From Pythium myriotylum (Eukaryota > Oomycota > Peronosporomycetes > Pythiales > Pythiaceae): a stretch of DNA of 64,000 bases. Location: the NCBI GenBank assembly GCA_023091665.1, contig JALJCQ010000008.1:124001-188000 (forward strand), given 5' to 3'. This document shows, piece by piece, positions 48,976 to 61,155 of the stretch; position 1 is the stretch's first letter; every line of letters begins with the position of its first letter. A program made the translations under genes and the position numbers. The notes beneath the pieces are model-generated. The model had not been told where the DNA came from and searched no databases. It saw nothing but the letters and a program-made list of their open reading frames with translations.

Positions 48976-51900
48976 ATGATTCGTCTACTCAGTCAGAACG
49001 TCCGTGGCCTCACCGACCGGAAAGCTGCCGATCTCTGGTTCATGCTCTCTCGGGAGCAGTTGGAAGGATCGCAGTCTGCGGTGGTCCTTCTCCAGACGCA
49101 TGTACTGGAAGGAGAAGCTGCCCGGATGGACCAGCGGTTCCGGGGCCAATGGGGCTGCACGCTCCACCTCGAGCATATCTCATTCTGGTCAGAAAGCACC
49201 ACGAGGGCTGGCGGCGTGGGCATTCTCATCAACCCATACTTAGCGAAGACGGCGCGCCCAGCGCTCACCGACCTCTGGTCGCCCAATTTCATTGCGGTGG
49301 CATGTGAGATCGATGGCAGCAACTTTCTGATCGGCAACGTGTACGCCCCAGTTGGGCGTGTCGCCCGAGAAGAACTACTTCGTCGCCTCGCGGAACACGC
49401 CATCCAGCACGACGGGCCCGTTCTGGTGGGTGGCGACTTCAACTGCACGCAGTTCTGGCAGCATGATCGCACATACGGTGCGACCGCAACGCGGCATGTC
49501 TCCGCCGAACTTGACAATTTGACGACGGCCTGGGGGCTAGAGGATGCACTGGCGGACGTGATATGCGGGGCCGACTCGCGGGAAGATATCCAGGTTTTCC
49601 AACGCCTTCATCACACGTACAAATACATGGTGGCGACTGGTCAGGCCTCGAGCCGACTCGACCGCTGGTACATCAACGAGGCCGCCCGTGCCAGGCTCCG
49701 AGTGGTCGAGACGCTCACGTTAGGGGGGCTGACAGACCATCGCGGTGTATCGGTTCAGTTGTCCGACCCGGCCAGCCGCACCCGCTGCAGGCCGGTCAAG
49801 AAGTTGTATCCGCCGCGGCAGTGCGCGGAAACGGTGGTGAAAGACGCCTGTCTTGCGGCGATTGCGCGACTCGCTGAGACCTTTGACCGATTGATTGAGC
49901 GCCGGGCCGGCGCCAGTGAGTTCATCGCCGCTTGGGAACAGTTCAAGACTGATCTGCTTCGGGAGCTGGACCGTGTCTCGGCGGACGCACGGCGCAAGAC
50001 TAGGGCGGGATTCCGGCTGAAGGTCGCGCGACTGCGGCGCCTCATCCGCCACCACGAACTCGAGGGGGCGGGGGCTGAGGAGATCAATGCACTGACGGTG
50101 GAGCTCAATATGGTCGTCACGCAGTGGGGGCAACTCAAGCAGCGCCGGCGAGACGCGGAGGCTGCCTGGGGAGCCAACAACCACAGCGCACGCATGTTCG
50201 ACCGTTTGGATGACAGGGCTCTGCATAGCGGGACGCCTAACTTGCCTGACACAGAGGGCCGGCCGACGCGTGCAGTGGAGGATACGGCAAGCAGAATGAT
50301 GGACGCATGGGCAGACGTCTTTAGTGAGCCACGACCCCGTCGCACGCGGCCTCCTTTCGAAGCACAATACGGCCCCAGCCTCACAAACCACGCACAGGAT
50401 AGCTTGGACGCGGAGGTCACGCTGGCTGAGGTGACGCATGCCATTCGACGGTGTCAAGCGACGAAGAGCGGGGGCCCAGACGGGCTGCCCAACGCCTGGT
50501 ACCGAGACTACCAGGACGAGATCAGCCCCCCTTGCTATTGATCCTTTTCCAACAGTGCTACGCGGCCGGCCTCTTCCCGTCGTGCTTCCAGCGGGCGACG
50601 GTTGTGTGCATTCCCAAGGGAGGGAAGTCTGCTGACCCTCTTGCTTACCGGCCGATCTCGCTCCTCAACTCTGACTACAAGATCTTCATGAAGATCCTCT
50701 CAGGCCGTCTCAAACCCCTTCTCTCGAGTCTGGTGGAGGAGGTCCAGGGCGGCTTCGTACCCGGCAGGAATATCCACCACGTCATTGATGTGTTCGCCGC
50801 GGCCCAAGCCCTCGCGAAAACTCACAACTCGGCTGGCGTGGCTATCCTCCTTGATATTCGAAATGCGTACGACTCCGTCTACAGAGACTACTTGTTAAAC
50901 TGCCTCGAACAACGTGGATTTCCGCCACGTTTCCTTCAAGCGATCCGAGCAACCCATGCTGCCACGACCGCGCGGTTCCGGGTGAACGGATTTCACTCTG
51001 CGCCACTGGAGATGACGCGGGGCATCCGCCAAGGCTGCCCGCTGGCGCCACTGTTGTTCATCCTCGCCATCGACCCACTTTATCGCCGACTACTTCACGA
51101 CCCGGCGATCGGTGAGCCCATGGAGGCGGAACCAGGGGTGGTGCCACCTGTCGCTGGTTTCGCGGATGACACGGCGGTCTACCTTCGCTGTGAGGACCGG
51201 CTCCCTGCCCTCACAGGCATCCTACGTGAGTTCGAGGAGGCGTCCGGCCTGTGCGTTCACCCCGCCAAGTGCTACGTAATACGTCTCAACGCTGCGGCCG
51301 GCCCCCTGGCTACCACGGGCGATTTCACCTCTCTGGGGCTGCACGACGTGTGCCGGTACCTCGGAATTCAAGTGGGATCGAGTGTGCGGACGGCGGACGG
51401 GTGGGGCCTGACTATCAAGCAGCTGACTACGCGGCTAAGGATGGCCACGATCAAGACCCACTCAGCACACCAACGCGCGGTCATCGCGCAGGCGATCATT
51501 GTACCAAAGCTCCTCTACATAGCGCGTCATCACTGGCCCTCGCCTTCCCAGTGGGCTGAGGTCGAGACGCGGCTGTGGCGCTTCGTCTGGGGGGACACGT
51601 TCTCGACTCAGAGCGACGCCGCAGCGACACGCAGCCGACGCTGGATGACGCAACCAGTGGCCCAGCTCTCCCCGATACAAGGTAGGCTCGGTGTCCCCCA
51701 CACGCGTGACGCTCTCTTGGCGATGGCGGCGTCGGTCGTCGAGGAATGAGCGTATACGCGGTCGGCGAGACGAGATGCACTGGTTCGAGCGGCCGGTTGG
51801 CTTGACGGCGCCCGCTCTCTCGCTCCGTCGGTCAGACTCACGGAGCGCCCGAGGCCGGCCCGGATCAGGACGTCGCTCTGGTCCACAGGGCGGGAAGTCC

Positions 51901-53817
51901 TCCGTGAGCTCAATGCCATCCGAATCCCGGTTGATACCCAGATCTGGTTACGCGACGCCCTGCAGGCGTTGCGCGGACCAGCGTTCGACTGGCATTGGCA
52001 GGACGGTGCGTATATCCGAGACTACACCGAGTTTTATCGGATCGGGGGTCGGGAACTGGAGACGCGGCGCGAGAAGGATCACGGACTCTGCAACGTGGAC
52101 TGGCTCCCTTTCACCCGTGTAGACCGGGAGGGCTCAGCAATCCTCAGGGCTGATGGCACTCTCTTCAATTCCAAGACTCTCCGCCCGCTGGGCACGGGTG
52201 CGGAACTCGGGGACTTTGTCACGTGGTCGTGGGAAGGACCGTGTACATTGCGGATCGTGGCGGTCCAGAGGAGCTTCCCCTTGACGAACACCGAAGCGGC
52301 GATCTTTATTGAATTGTGCGACGCCATCGTTGGCAATTACCCGGCCGTACTCCGCCGGCCGCTGGGGCCTTTGGAGCTTCGAGTTTCAGGCGACACATCT
52401 CGAGCAGAAGTCCAGGTGCTGTGGGGTGGGGGCGAGGAGGCCTCGGTACTCCATCAGGGGCTCCCGGTCGCCTCGGTTCGAGTCACGCGACAACGGGACC
52501 TGACTCTCATCCCCCCTCCCCCCCCCCCCCCCCCCCCCCCCCCCCAGCGCGTGAATGACCGGTGGTTGCGCCCAGTGTGCTTGTGTGGGCCTGGCCTCAC
52601 CAAACGTGTCCAAGTCTGGACGGGCGACGCGCCTTGGGCGCCATCGGCCCGCCGAATGCGACGAGCGCTCAAGTCTGCCACCGTGGCGGTGGGCCTAGCG
52701 GCGCGAGACTAGCGGGCGCGGCGTTGGCAAGACGATGACGCGACCATCGGGACGGCCTTACACCTAGTGGACTGGAAGGCAATGTTGAAGGCCCCTGGCC
52801 TCACACCCCAGGACACAGAATTCTGGCACAAGCTGCGGCTCCACCAGCTTTACTCCTGGCGGTCCGAGGATCAGGAGGCGCCCTGCGCGAGATCGGAGTG
52901 CCGGAGCGACGACAACGGCACCACGGGCCACATTTTCTGGCGGTGCCCCGACAGCGAAGCGGTCTGGAGCGCGATGCTCCAGCGCTGGGGAAGACCCCCG
53001 GCGTCCGCGGCGGAGCTACAAACGGAGATCTTCGGGTGGCGCACCCTACCGACCGACTTCGACTGGAAGGAAGTCGTCGCAGCTCACCCGGACTTTGATC
53101 CAGCGGATGTGGCCCTGCTCCCCGCACGGATGGATCACTGGCTCGACGCCGCGTGGATCCAGCTCGTCACAGCCACGGCGCGATATCTCTGGGGCGATCA
53201 TGTCGCACAGACACTCAACGAAGACGCGCCAGTCCCCCAGGACCGTACAACAGCCATTCTCGCTCGATGGAAGCACCGACTCGGAGTGATCCGGGTCTGG
53301 GCGGCCTCCCGCGGATCGGCGCGACTGGACCACCTTATCCTTCGGTGCCTCGCACGACGCTGCGCCGGTGACATGGGTCGCGGCAATGTCCTACGCCTCC
53401 ACCAAGACAACCAACAACTTTGCTGAGTTCCAAGGTCTCGTCACCGGCCTCCGGGCGGCGGTAGCGAACAACTGGCACCCACTTACTGTCATCGGCGACA
53501 GTAACATGATCCTGTCGCTAATGCGACGGAAGAAGGCACCCAAGGCCGTGGCTCTGCGGCCTTTATTTCACCAAGCACGGCAAGCGGCGGCCTCCCTGCG
53601 CGTCACCGGCTGGCATCACCACTATCGCGCTCAAAACAAGATGGCCGACAAGGCAGCAAACATCGCGATGGATGCCCGACGCAGTTTCCAGGCCTTCGCC
53701 CAAGACCCCCGACCAGAAGTCGAGATCATCCGGGCCCTCATCCATCACGATGTCGCGCCCTGGACGACCCGCCTCCTTTTATCTCCTCTCTCCCCGGATC
53801 GTCCGGCGGGCAGCTAG
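48976..53817 (+). pseudogene. LINE ORF2: AP endonuclease, reverse transcriptase, zinc region, RNase H
   Basis: First ATG 48976 (MIRLLSQNVRGLTDRK). Endonuclease motifs: QNVRGL, YAPVG, GGDFNC, RLDRWYIN, TDHRGV; but the usual LQETH reads LLQTH near 49093, so the catalytic Glu is missing by a 3-base deletion. RT (after a frame break near 50525): AYRPISLLNSDYK, LLDIRNAYDSV, GIRQGCPLAPLLF, FADDTAVYL. In-frame TGA at 51747-51749 and TAG at 52710-52712, and a 35-base C-run at 52511-52545. HIFWRCPDSEAVW marks the zinc region. RNase H keeps NNFAEFQGL, VIGDSNMI and NKMADKAANIAMD but its first segment with Asp1 is deleted near 53365. Confidence 0.92.
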
Positions 53818-53940
53818 GATCACCTCGCAGTGATCAAGGCCAGAGGTCCCCAGCGGGGGCCGATGGTCATCATCTCTGCCCAGCTCGCTGTTTACAGGTA
53901 GCTGAAGGGTTATCGGGTTCTATATTGTAACTAATACACC

Positions 53941-53945
53941 ACACA

Positions 53946-54017
<72 letters not shown>
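53941..54017 (+). repeat. (CA)n microsatellite, LINE 3' tail
   Basis: About 75 bases of CA directly before the target duplication; it replaces poly-A as the LINE tail. Confidence 0.9.
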
Positions 54018-54020
<3 letters not shown>

Positions 54021-55190
54021 AGCTGGCGTTGAGGCGTGGTGTTCTGGCGGCGACCCTTGGAAGCGGCGAAAGAACTTGATGCGAGTGAGGGGCGTAGACG
54101 TAAGCGTCGATCTCGCAACAGGCTCAACGCGTACCCAACTATCTCCCGTGATGTACCCGAGGCATGAGCCGTGGAGGTTAATAACTTTTGCTGATGCGTG
54201 TGAGACGAGTATTACGGAGCCATCAACTGCTTTTGGTAGTCGACGCGTTGCAACGCGGCCATGGATATCCCCAAGAATGTACTCTTTGTCTTCGAAATCC
54301 CGAGCCAGCAGTGCCTGTGACGATCCGGATGACATGCACTGAGACACAACGGTTGTCTCGTCCGAGTGAAGACACTATGGTGAACAAGAAGAATCAAGAG
54401 GAATCAGAAAATGGAGAACGAAAGAAAAATCGAGTTGTCGAAACGCACCGAAACGTCCACGTGCAGACCCATTCGGTCGTTGCGAATGATGTGAGCCCAC
54501 GCTGCATTTGCGACTTCCTCCACTGCAAACGGCAGTGTCCAGCTTGCGACGTATTCGAGATTGACGATGTGAGGCTTGGTGATTTCACACGTCATGTTGG
54601 GGCATTGTTCGTCGTTGGTCGCAGCAAACTTCTCGGGCGACAGCGCTCGGTGGGTTTCTATCATCAGCACGTCCAAGCGTGCGAGTAGCTCACTCGTATC
54701 CGGGGTCGGACCTTCGTACCGACTAGTAGTTGAAAGCAAGGCGTTCGCGCGCAAAGAGGCCATCTGCAGCTGTCGCGCGGGGACAAGAATTGACTTGATC
54801 ACTCCTCGAAGCCTTCGGTTCTCTCTCTCAGCGTCCGTTCGTAAACCCTTCTGGCGCTTGAGAATTGCTTGCCACTCGTGGCGCAACACTCTCAGATCGC
54901 GCGGCACCTGGACTCTTCTCTGCGCGAAATTCTTGACGAGCATCTCCAATCGGACGATTTCCGCTTGAAGATGTTCGCGTTCGTAATCGACAAACGGATG
55001 CTCTGCGATCGCTGTCGGTTGTGGAGATAGCGCCATCATGTTTTCGTAGTCGCATAGAGTAGCCATATTGGCCTCTCAGTCGTCTCAGCAACACAGCCCA
55101 AAACCCGGTGGACCTCGTCGTCTGGGGTCTTCGTCGAAGGCGAATTCGATTGTGCTCCAGGGGCCAAGCCGGCGGGTTTCCTATCACGAG
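54018..55190. repeat. Segmental duplication, copy 2, right part
   Basis: Matches 33822-34996 at high identity; similarity stops shortly after TATCAC at about 55189. Confidence 0.9.
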
Positions 55191-55387
55191 AGAGGTTTTC
55201 AGTTGTCTTTCGCTCTCGATGTTTCCTCTCCAAGTAGTTGGCATCCATACGGGAATCGGTCTAATTTTCTCTAGCTATAGGCCCTCACACTGACATAACG
55301 CAATAGGCTACGACTTTCATGGTGATCAAATTAAATGGGGGATCTAAGTATCTCATTCCGCGACCCAGTCGCGGGATTCAATTCAGG

Positions 55388-55860
55388 CTTATCTAGAAAC
55401 CCATAGCCAGCCGGAGCCCAAGTGTTGAGTATTATTACCTTCTCTTCAGTGCGCTAGGTCCCCGGGAAGAAGGGCCGCGAAGTGTTGATGCTGCACGTCG
55501 TCGGTGGGGTGACATGTGTGGCTGCTGTCATGTGGGTCCACGGTGAGATTGGCTGCTGAATCCGCCATCTTGTTTGCCGTGCGAGAGTGGTGATACCAGT
55601 GATACCAATCAGGACGAGTATGACGGTCTCATTTCCGAGCAGGGGCGGTCATCGATCGAGTTTTCACAGCGGCCACGGCCTACGACAACCCAGTCCACCA
55701 CCAACAAGCAGGCCGAGTATGACGGTCTCATTTCCGAACTCGTCGCTGCAGGTGAGAACTGCTGGGCAGTTCTCGCCTGCAACGACGGGTTGGCGAATTG
55801 TGCAAGCCATTGGCCTGCAGACCTCATCTTCGAAATCATTCGCCTACAAAATGATCATTT
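55388..55860. mobile_element. LINE fragment with 5' inversion
   Basis: 55388-55600 reads as LINE 3' UTR and RNase H end on the minus strand (compare NKMADSAANLTVD). 55601-55860 reads as the preceding RNase H segment (STTNKQAEYDGLISEL) on the plus strand. A head-to-head order of adjacent LINE segments is the product expected from twin priming. Within the plus part GAGTATGACGGTCTCATTTC occurs twice (about 55615 and 55717). Confidence 0.72.
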
Positions 55861-56489
55861 CAAAGCGCACATACAGCCCGCTGTTTACAAGGACGATGGC
55901 GGCGACTGCGCTAGCGACTCCACGTCATGGTTCCGGCATATGCAATCGTTGCGAAGGGCCCTGCTGTCTGGATGAATGACTCATTTACTATATTCGAATA
56001 TGAGCAACACTACTGCACAGGATTTCTTTTAACCTAACCACAAGGAAAACTAAGTTGGGCCTGCGTCCCAAGCCAGGATTTTTCCAGGACGAAAAGAAAG
56101 AAAAAAAGGTGTAAAACTCCTCTTAGAACCGTTTCCGAAAACTACCACGTCCCCGCGACTATATCGCAAGAGGTCACACAGTATTAGTCGTGACATTGAG
56201 GCGATATTGGACTGGATAATTCCGGCTTGGTGATGCTTCTGATCGAAGCGACAGGTGCGCGAAAGGTCGTTGTGCAGGTTTGACGGTTGTTTAGGCCTCA
56301 TAATCTGGAAAGAATCGAGTGCTGTTGGCCCACAGTCGGCTAGATCACTTCATCGATCCCTCCGAACAAAGCCCCCCCCCCCCGACTACGTCGGCGCGTG
56401 TTCACCGGCGCCCACAGGAACTCTCGCGGTACGGTCCTTGCGTTGCGTGGAAATCCTGGCCAGCGTTGCTCACGTCCTGGTTGTGTAGA
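55861..56489. other. Intergenic, short poly-C run
   Basis: Contains 12 C at 56372-56383. MULE terminal repeats would be expected here but I could not identify them. Confidence 0.45.
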
Positions 56490-59400
56490 ATGGAGGCTTT
56501 TGGGCATGTTGAGCCCATCCGTTCGCCTGGTACGGCTGATTCAGCACAGGCTGGCCAGGATCGGTCTCCAACCACTCCATCTCGCCGTAGTCCGCGCATT
56601 GAGGCCCTCCAAAACCAGCCGCCAACCCCTTGGCAGCTGGCGCGCATTGAAATGGACGAGGCGTTTGTTCGTCGTGTCTCGCCGCGAGTTGACGCATCTA
56701 CATCCGCCGCTGAATCAGCCGGATTGTCTCGGGGCCCCCGAACGCGCTCCGCCTCTCGTGCTATTCGTGAGCGTGGTCGTAAGCGCCGCGTTTCGCCGCA
56801 TGAAGAGGAAGGCGTTGGAAGTCGCGCTGACAAACAGGGCGAAAACCAGGATCAGGGCTACAGCGATTCGGAAGGGATGACGCCGAGGAAGAAGATGGTA
56901 ACAGTGACGAAAAGAAAGCCGACGAAGAAGAGGATGCAGAGGATCAAGACGAGGAGGCGTCGAGCGACGAAGACGGCTGCAATGAAGAGAGTCGCAATCC
57001 TCAAGAACTCCTTGTGGAGTTGTCGGTGGAGCCAGTCCGTGTCCCTGCCCCCGCCGTCTTCCACCGCGATTGGGATCGTTCAAGGAGTACCTGGCGGAAT
57101 ATTCCTCGGTGACTCATCAAGTAATTGTGGTCTTCGAAGTAATGAAGGCTGAAGAGAAGAATCGGCGCCTGGCCAAGATAAAGAAGACGACGCCAGCCGA
57201 CATCATCCCTCTTCATCTCAGCCCGTTCTCTCGTGTCTACAAGTGTACGCACGGCCCGAAGCCCAAGAATCGCGGGTCTGACAAGCGCCCGCGACGATTC
57301 ATCCGGTTTACCAAGTGTCCCTTTCGGTTTCGGGTCCAATGGACCCACTCTAAGACGGGCGAATGGCTGCTAAAGGTGATACCGTCTGTGTTATTCCACA
57401 ACCATGCGGTTGGGGAGCACAGTTACGGGACGTACCCAGTTGCGAGGGGTATACAGGACCCAGCTGCAAGCCGCTCGCGCTAAAGAGATGGTGACGGATG
57501 GGGTCCGACGCGCCGTGATATACGACCGCATGCTCGACATGGGCCAGAATGTGTTCAAAAGCGATATCGACAATTTCGTCAGTGCTCACCAAGCTCGTGC
57601 GTCACATCGCGATGAAGACGATGCACTCGCGGACGCTATTGCTACGTTCGTGAAAGAGAACCCTGACGGCGCGCTCACAGTTGATGATACCGAACGCGGC
57701 GAGACGGGCGTGATTTCGGTGACTACGCTACATATGCGCAACATGTTTGCTCGCTTTGGTGAGCTAATGCTTGTGGATTGCACACACAAGACCAACAGGT
57801 GAGACCAAGTCGGGTACAGGATTCTTCTAGGATTTGAGCAGGATTCGAAACTAGTCGAATGTTTTGTGCCAGATTCAACTACCAGTTGTGCACTTTTATG
57901 GTCATGGATGAGTATGGCGCTGGTCAAGTCGTTCAACAGTCCTTGTTGGAAACCAATGGTGATTGGCACATGGAACGTGCAATTATCCATCTCCATCACA
58001 CCAACCCAGACGCGTGGAAGCTCGTTCGGGTGATCGTTGTGGACAAGGACCTCAATGAAGTCCGAGTCCTGAGCCGAATGTTCAAGGACGAGGTGCAAAT
58101 TTTGCCCCGCCACTTCCACGTTGTGAAGTACCTGCAGCTTGCGGCACACAAGCCTGAGTTTGGGAAGTTGACGAAGGGTGACTACAACACCGTCGATCAC
58201 CTTTGTCACAACCTCGTCTACTCCCCGACCGAGACCGAATATGCGAACAATCGAGCCCCGTTTCTACTCAGTTGCCAGCGCCTCTCATTTTCGGCTTTTG
58301 CCGACTATGTCCATGACAACTGGTTCTCGTGCCCAGAAATGTGGGTTATGTACCTGCGTTCGAAGCTTCCCCACTTTCAGAACCACACAAACAACCGGCT
58401 TGAGAGCTGGTTTGGAAAATTTAAGGAAGGGGTCAACGAGAACAGCAGTCTGACCGACTGCTTTCGAGCCCTACTCAGTTCGGCAAGACGTTGTGAGAAG
58501 GACTACCAGTTCGCGACTATGCGTGTTGGGCGCTATCACAACGCCAACTACGACGAAGAAATGGAAGGCGTGCTCCTATGCTCAACACCCTTTGTCGCCG
58601 AGGCAGTTCTCGCCCAGTACACGGCTGCATTGAATAAAGTCGAAGACTACACTTTCGACCATTCCGTAGAAGACCACTTTGTTGTGGTGAAAGGTAAACG
58701 CCGTGATCATGTGGTCGACACTTTGGACCGGACATGTGACTGCGAGTTCTCCAAGACCATGCGACTTCCGTGTCGGCACGCAATGGCGTGGCGTCGGTCA
58801 AACGACCAACGAGTCATCCCTCTGAAGGCTATTGATGTGCGGTAAGTTCCGTCCAGGACTGAACCATGGACTGTCTATACTGAGTTTGCCGTGTGTGTCT
58901 AGCTGGCAAAGAGCAGCAGCCGTCCCAGGACCAGTGCAAACATTCACGTTCAATCGCGGCATCACTATGAGTAGTCCAGTGGATGTCGTTTTGCGGAATG
59001 CAGACCTATCTACACCTCAAGCGCGGTTTAATGAGGCTATGCGAGTGCTCCGGCCTATCTGCAGTGAGCTCTCCGATATTGACGATCCTCAAGAATTCAG
59101 CTCTTTCGTCGAGTTTCTCCTTGCCCAGTTCAGGAACGTGCGGCAGCGGAAGCGTGTTGGAGTTGTCACTGAGGCTGGCCATGCAGAGTCTCCAAGATCC
59201 ACGTCGCTGGAGCCATTTCAGCTCTCGCAGGCGAATAGTCTGTATTCGGTAGAGGTCGGAGACGTTCCAGCACCATGTCTTGATATCCTGCACATCCCCA
59301 AACCCGTTTCACTGGTGTGCAACGACGTGTGTAATGACGAAGAACAGCATTCTGGTCAAGGTGAGTATGATACTGTGCGGATCCTGGGAGTGATTCTGTT

Positions 59401-59978
59401 GCAATCCTGGTATACTGACTAAAACGATGATGACGAAGACAGGGCATCGAGACGCGGTTCAAAGGTTGTGTCCGGCGAAAAGGACGTGGACAGGGTACTC
59501 TCGCCGACGATACATGGCAATTCTGGCAATGACAGTGCTTCGGGGGACAGTGACACACGATGCCGTATCAAGGTGAACCAGAAAGCGAAAAAAACGGGCC
59601 GCCCCAAGAAGAACAAGGCTGCTGAGGTCGCGCAACAGCGGCAAGACCGGGTTCGGTTTAATGCCTTCGAGCGTGACCGACTTCTTCGCGGAGAGGTCAC
59701 GATGGACCAGATCGTTGCATCTCTTGAGGACTAGAAGCCACCTTTGGCTGAAACGAAGCAACGACTCTCCGGCATTCACGAGCGGCACCATGAAGTGAAG
59801 CCACGCGGTGTCAAGTACATGCGCCTCCCCAATCCGACGTTGAACCAGGACATTTTCTTCATCTTACCCCCCAAGCTGCTCGCTGCGTGTGTCGAGAAGT
59901 TCCCTTCAAGAAACGCTTACTCAGAGGCGATATCTGTCGATACTCCATCAGAGTCCAGCTCGAGGCGGTCATCTCGTC
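56490..59978 (+). pseudogene. MULE (Mutator-like) transposase with introns, decayed
   Basis: ATG 56490 (MEAFGHVEPIRSPG). Disordered basic and acidic N-terminus (frame changes near 56860 and 57070), a FAR1/FLYWCH-like zinc region (YKCTHG, FTKCPFRFRVQW, LFHNHAV) at 57240-57420, frame change near 57450, then the MULE catalytic domain: LMLVDCTHKTNR, intron 57799-57872, FMVMDEYGAGQ, VIVVDKDLNEV, HTNNRLESWFGKF, and the SWIM zinc finger CDCEFSKTMRLPCRHAM near 58740. Introns 58842-58903 and 59361-59438 follow. A Lys-rich segment (AKKTGRPKKNKA) precedes a TAG at 59732-59734; the same frame then reads on to the LTR at 59979, which appears to truncate it. Confidence 0.83.
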
Positions 59979-60290
59979 TGTAACGGGCGCAGATCCGTTA
60001 CACAGCGTCGAGACCCCTGTCCCGACGCTCAGATTGGGCTCTTGACTTGACGGTAAATTGGACTCTGCATTGAGAGGTCCAGACATCTCTGGACCTCATT
60101 AAACCTACTCTGGTGTCCCTAATAAAACCTATGTATGCGGTGTCGTCCTCTGATAGGATGAAATATCAGAGAATTTCCACCAATGGAAATGAAACAAGAA
60201 CACACGCGTCTCTGATCAATCAGAGACACGGGAGGGACAACTCTCTCTTATAGAACCTACTCTCTTGTAATGGGCTGTGGGCCCATTACA
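59979..60290 (-). repeat. LTR of element D (3' LTR)
   Basis: 312 bp, inserted in the MULE reading frame; polypurine tract adjacent at 60291. Confidence 0.94.
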
Positions 60291-60495
60291 TCATCCCCCT
60301 CTTCAAGAACTGACCAACGGGAAGTCAACCCAAGGGACGAGGACACGGAGCGCGCACGAGCGGGCGCGCGCGCTTTCTTCAACGGGCGATCCCGGCGCAC
60401 CCGGGATCAGGCAGTTAGGCGAGAGCGCCGGCGGAGGCCAGCGCAGTCTTCAATCTTCTTCGGACGGCACCAAGACACCCAGACGTCAAGGCGCG

Positions 60496-61155
60496 ATGGC
60501 TCTACCGTCGCAACAACAAGCTGGCGCCCGCGGCAACGCGGACGCACCGACGACAACGACAACCCAAGCATCGACAGCGGCGTCGAGCACAACGACGCCC
60601 ACGACGGCTGCGACAACGGAAGTCACGACGACAGCAGCGGCAGCCACGACGACTTCGGCCGTGGCACCTGAGACGTTGAGTGATGAGGCGATGGCGCGAG
60701 TGTTGGAACAGGTCAACACACATCAAGGCACAAGCTTCGCAGCGCCGCCACGTGCAGCGCTCTTCGATCCTCAGCTCGGTGGAATCGCGGACCGGGAGCT
60801 GTACCCAGTCCCTTATCGCGACATCTCGCGCTTTGCCAACCCACGCAGTCTCACGGCAGACGAGATCCATGAGTGGTTTGTTCGCTACCGCAAAGCAAGG
60901 GGCAAGACGATGAACGTGGTCGCGACCGCGTTGCAACAGTCGTGGAATGCTTTCGCTCGTATATGGAACAAAGGCGAGATCGAGTCGACCGTCGTGCGCT
61001 GGGAGACCGCCCAGCGCGAGCTGCATCGTCTGTGTGAGGCGCGGCGTATAACGTGTCACGTCGACGTCGAGGAGGGTTGTCGTGCTTGCGCGCAGGCCGG
61101 GGCCACGCGCGACTTGGATGGAGTGGGATGCCGACTATCGTCGCCGTCAGAATGA
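60496..61155 (+). CDS. Antisense ORF A, copy in element D
   Basis: 219 codons, same as 23455-24114 apart from a few substitutions, including Pro to His near residue 188 (CPVDV to CHVDV) and no frame change. Overlaps ORF B copy at 61082. Confidence 0.48.
   Translation: MALPSQQQAGARGNADAPTTTTTQASTAASSTTTPTTAATTEVTTTAAAATTTSAVAPETLSDEAMARVLEQVNTHQGTSFAAPPRAALFDPQLGGIADRELYPVPYRDISRFANPRSLTADEIHEWFVRYRKARGKTMNVVATALQQSWNAFARIWNKGEIESTVVRWETAQRELHRLCEARRITCHVDVEEGCRACAQAGATRDLDGVGCRLSSPSE

Larger units (their letters stand above)
48284..54017 (+). mobile_element. Near-full-length LINE with (CA)n tail
   Basis: 5.7 kb flanked by a 16-bp target duplication CTCAGCTGGCGTTGAG (48268-48283, 54018-54033). 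The 3' end is a (CA)n run of about 75 bases (53941-54017) instead of poly-A. Copy 1 of the duplicated segment (about 33822-33840) shows the unoccupied target. ORF1-like and ORF2 coding regions are present but damaged. Confidence 0.93.
48112..55066 (-). pseudogene. M96-like gene copy 2, exon 2 split by LINE
   Basis: Exon 1 54449-55066 (206 codons, almost identical to copy 1 with Gln to Pro and Tyr to Cys-type changes), intron 54375-54448, exon 2 from 54374 to 54018, then a 5.7-kb LINE in opposite orientation, then the end of exon 2 at 48283-48112. Coding sequence is otherwise open, so the LINE is the main disabling change. Confidence 0.8.

Noticed and set aside
59744..59983. Separate small gene before the element D LTR
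   Set aside because: Same frame as the MULE C-terminus across one TAG, and its stop codon lies in the LTR, so it is the truncated end of the MULE protein.
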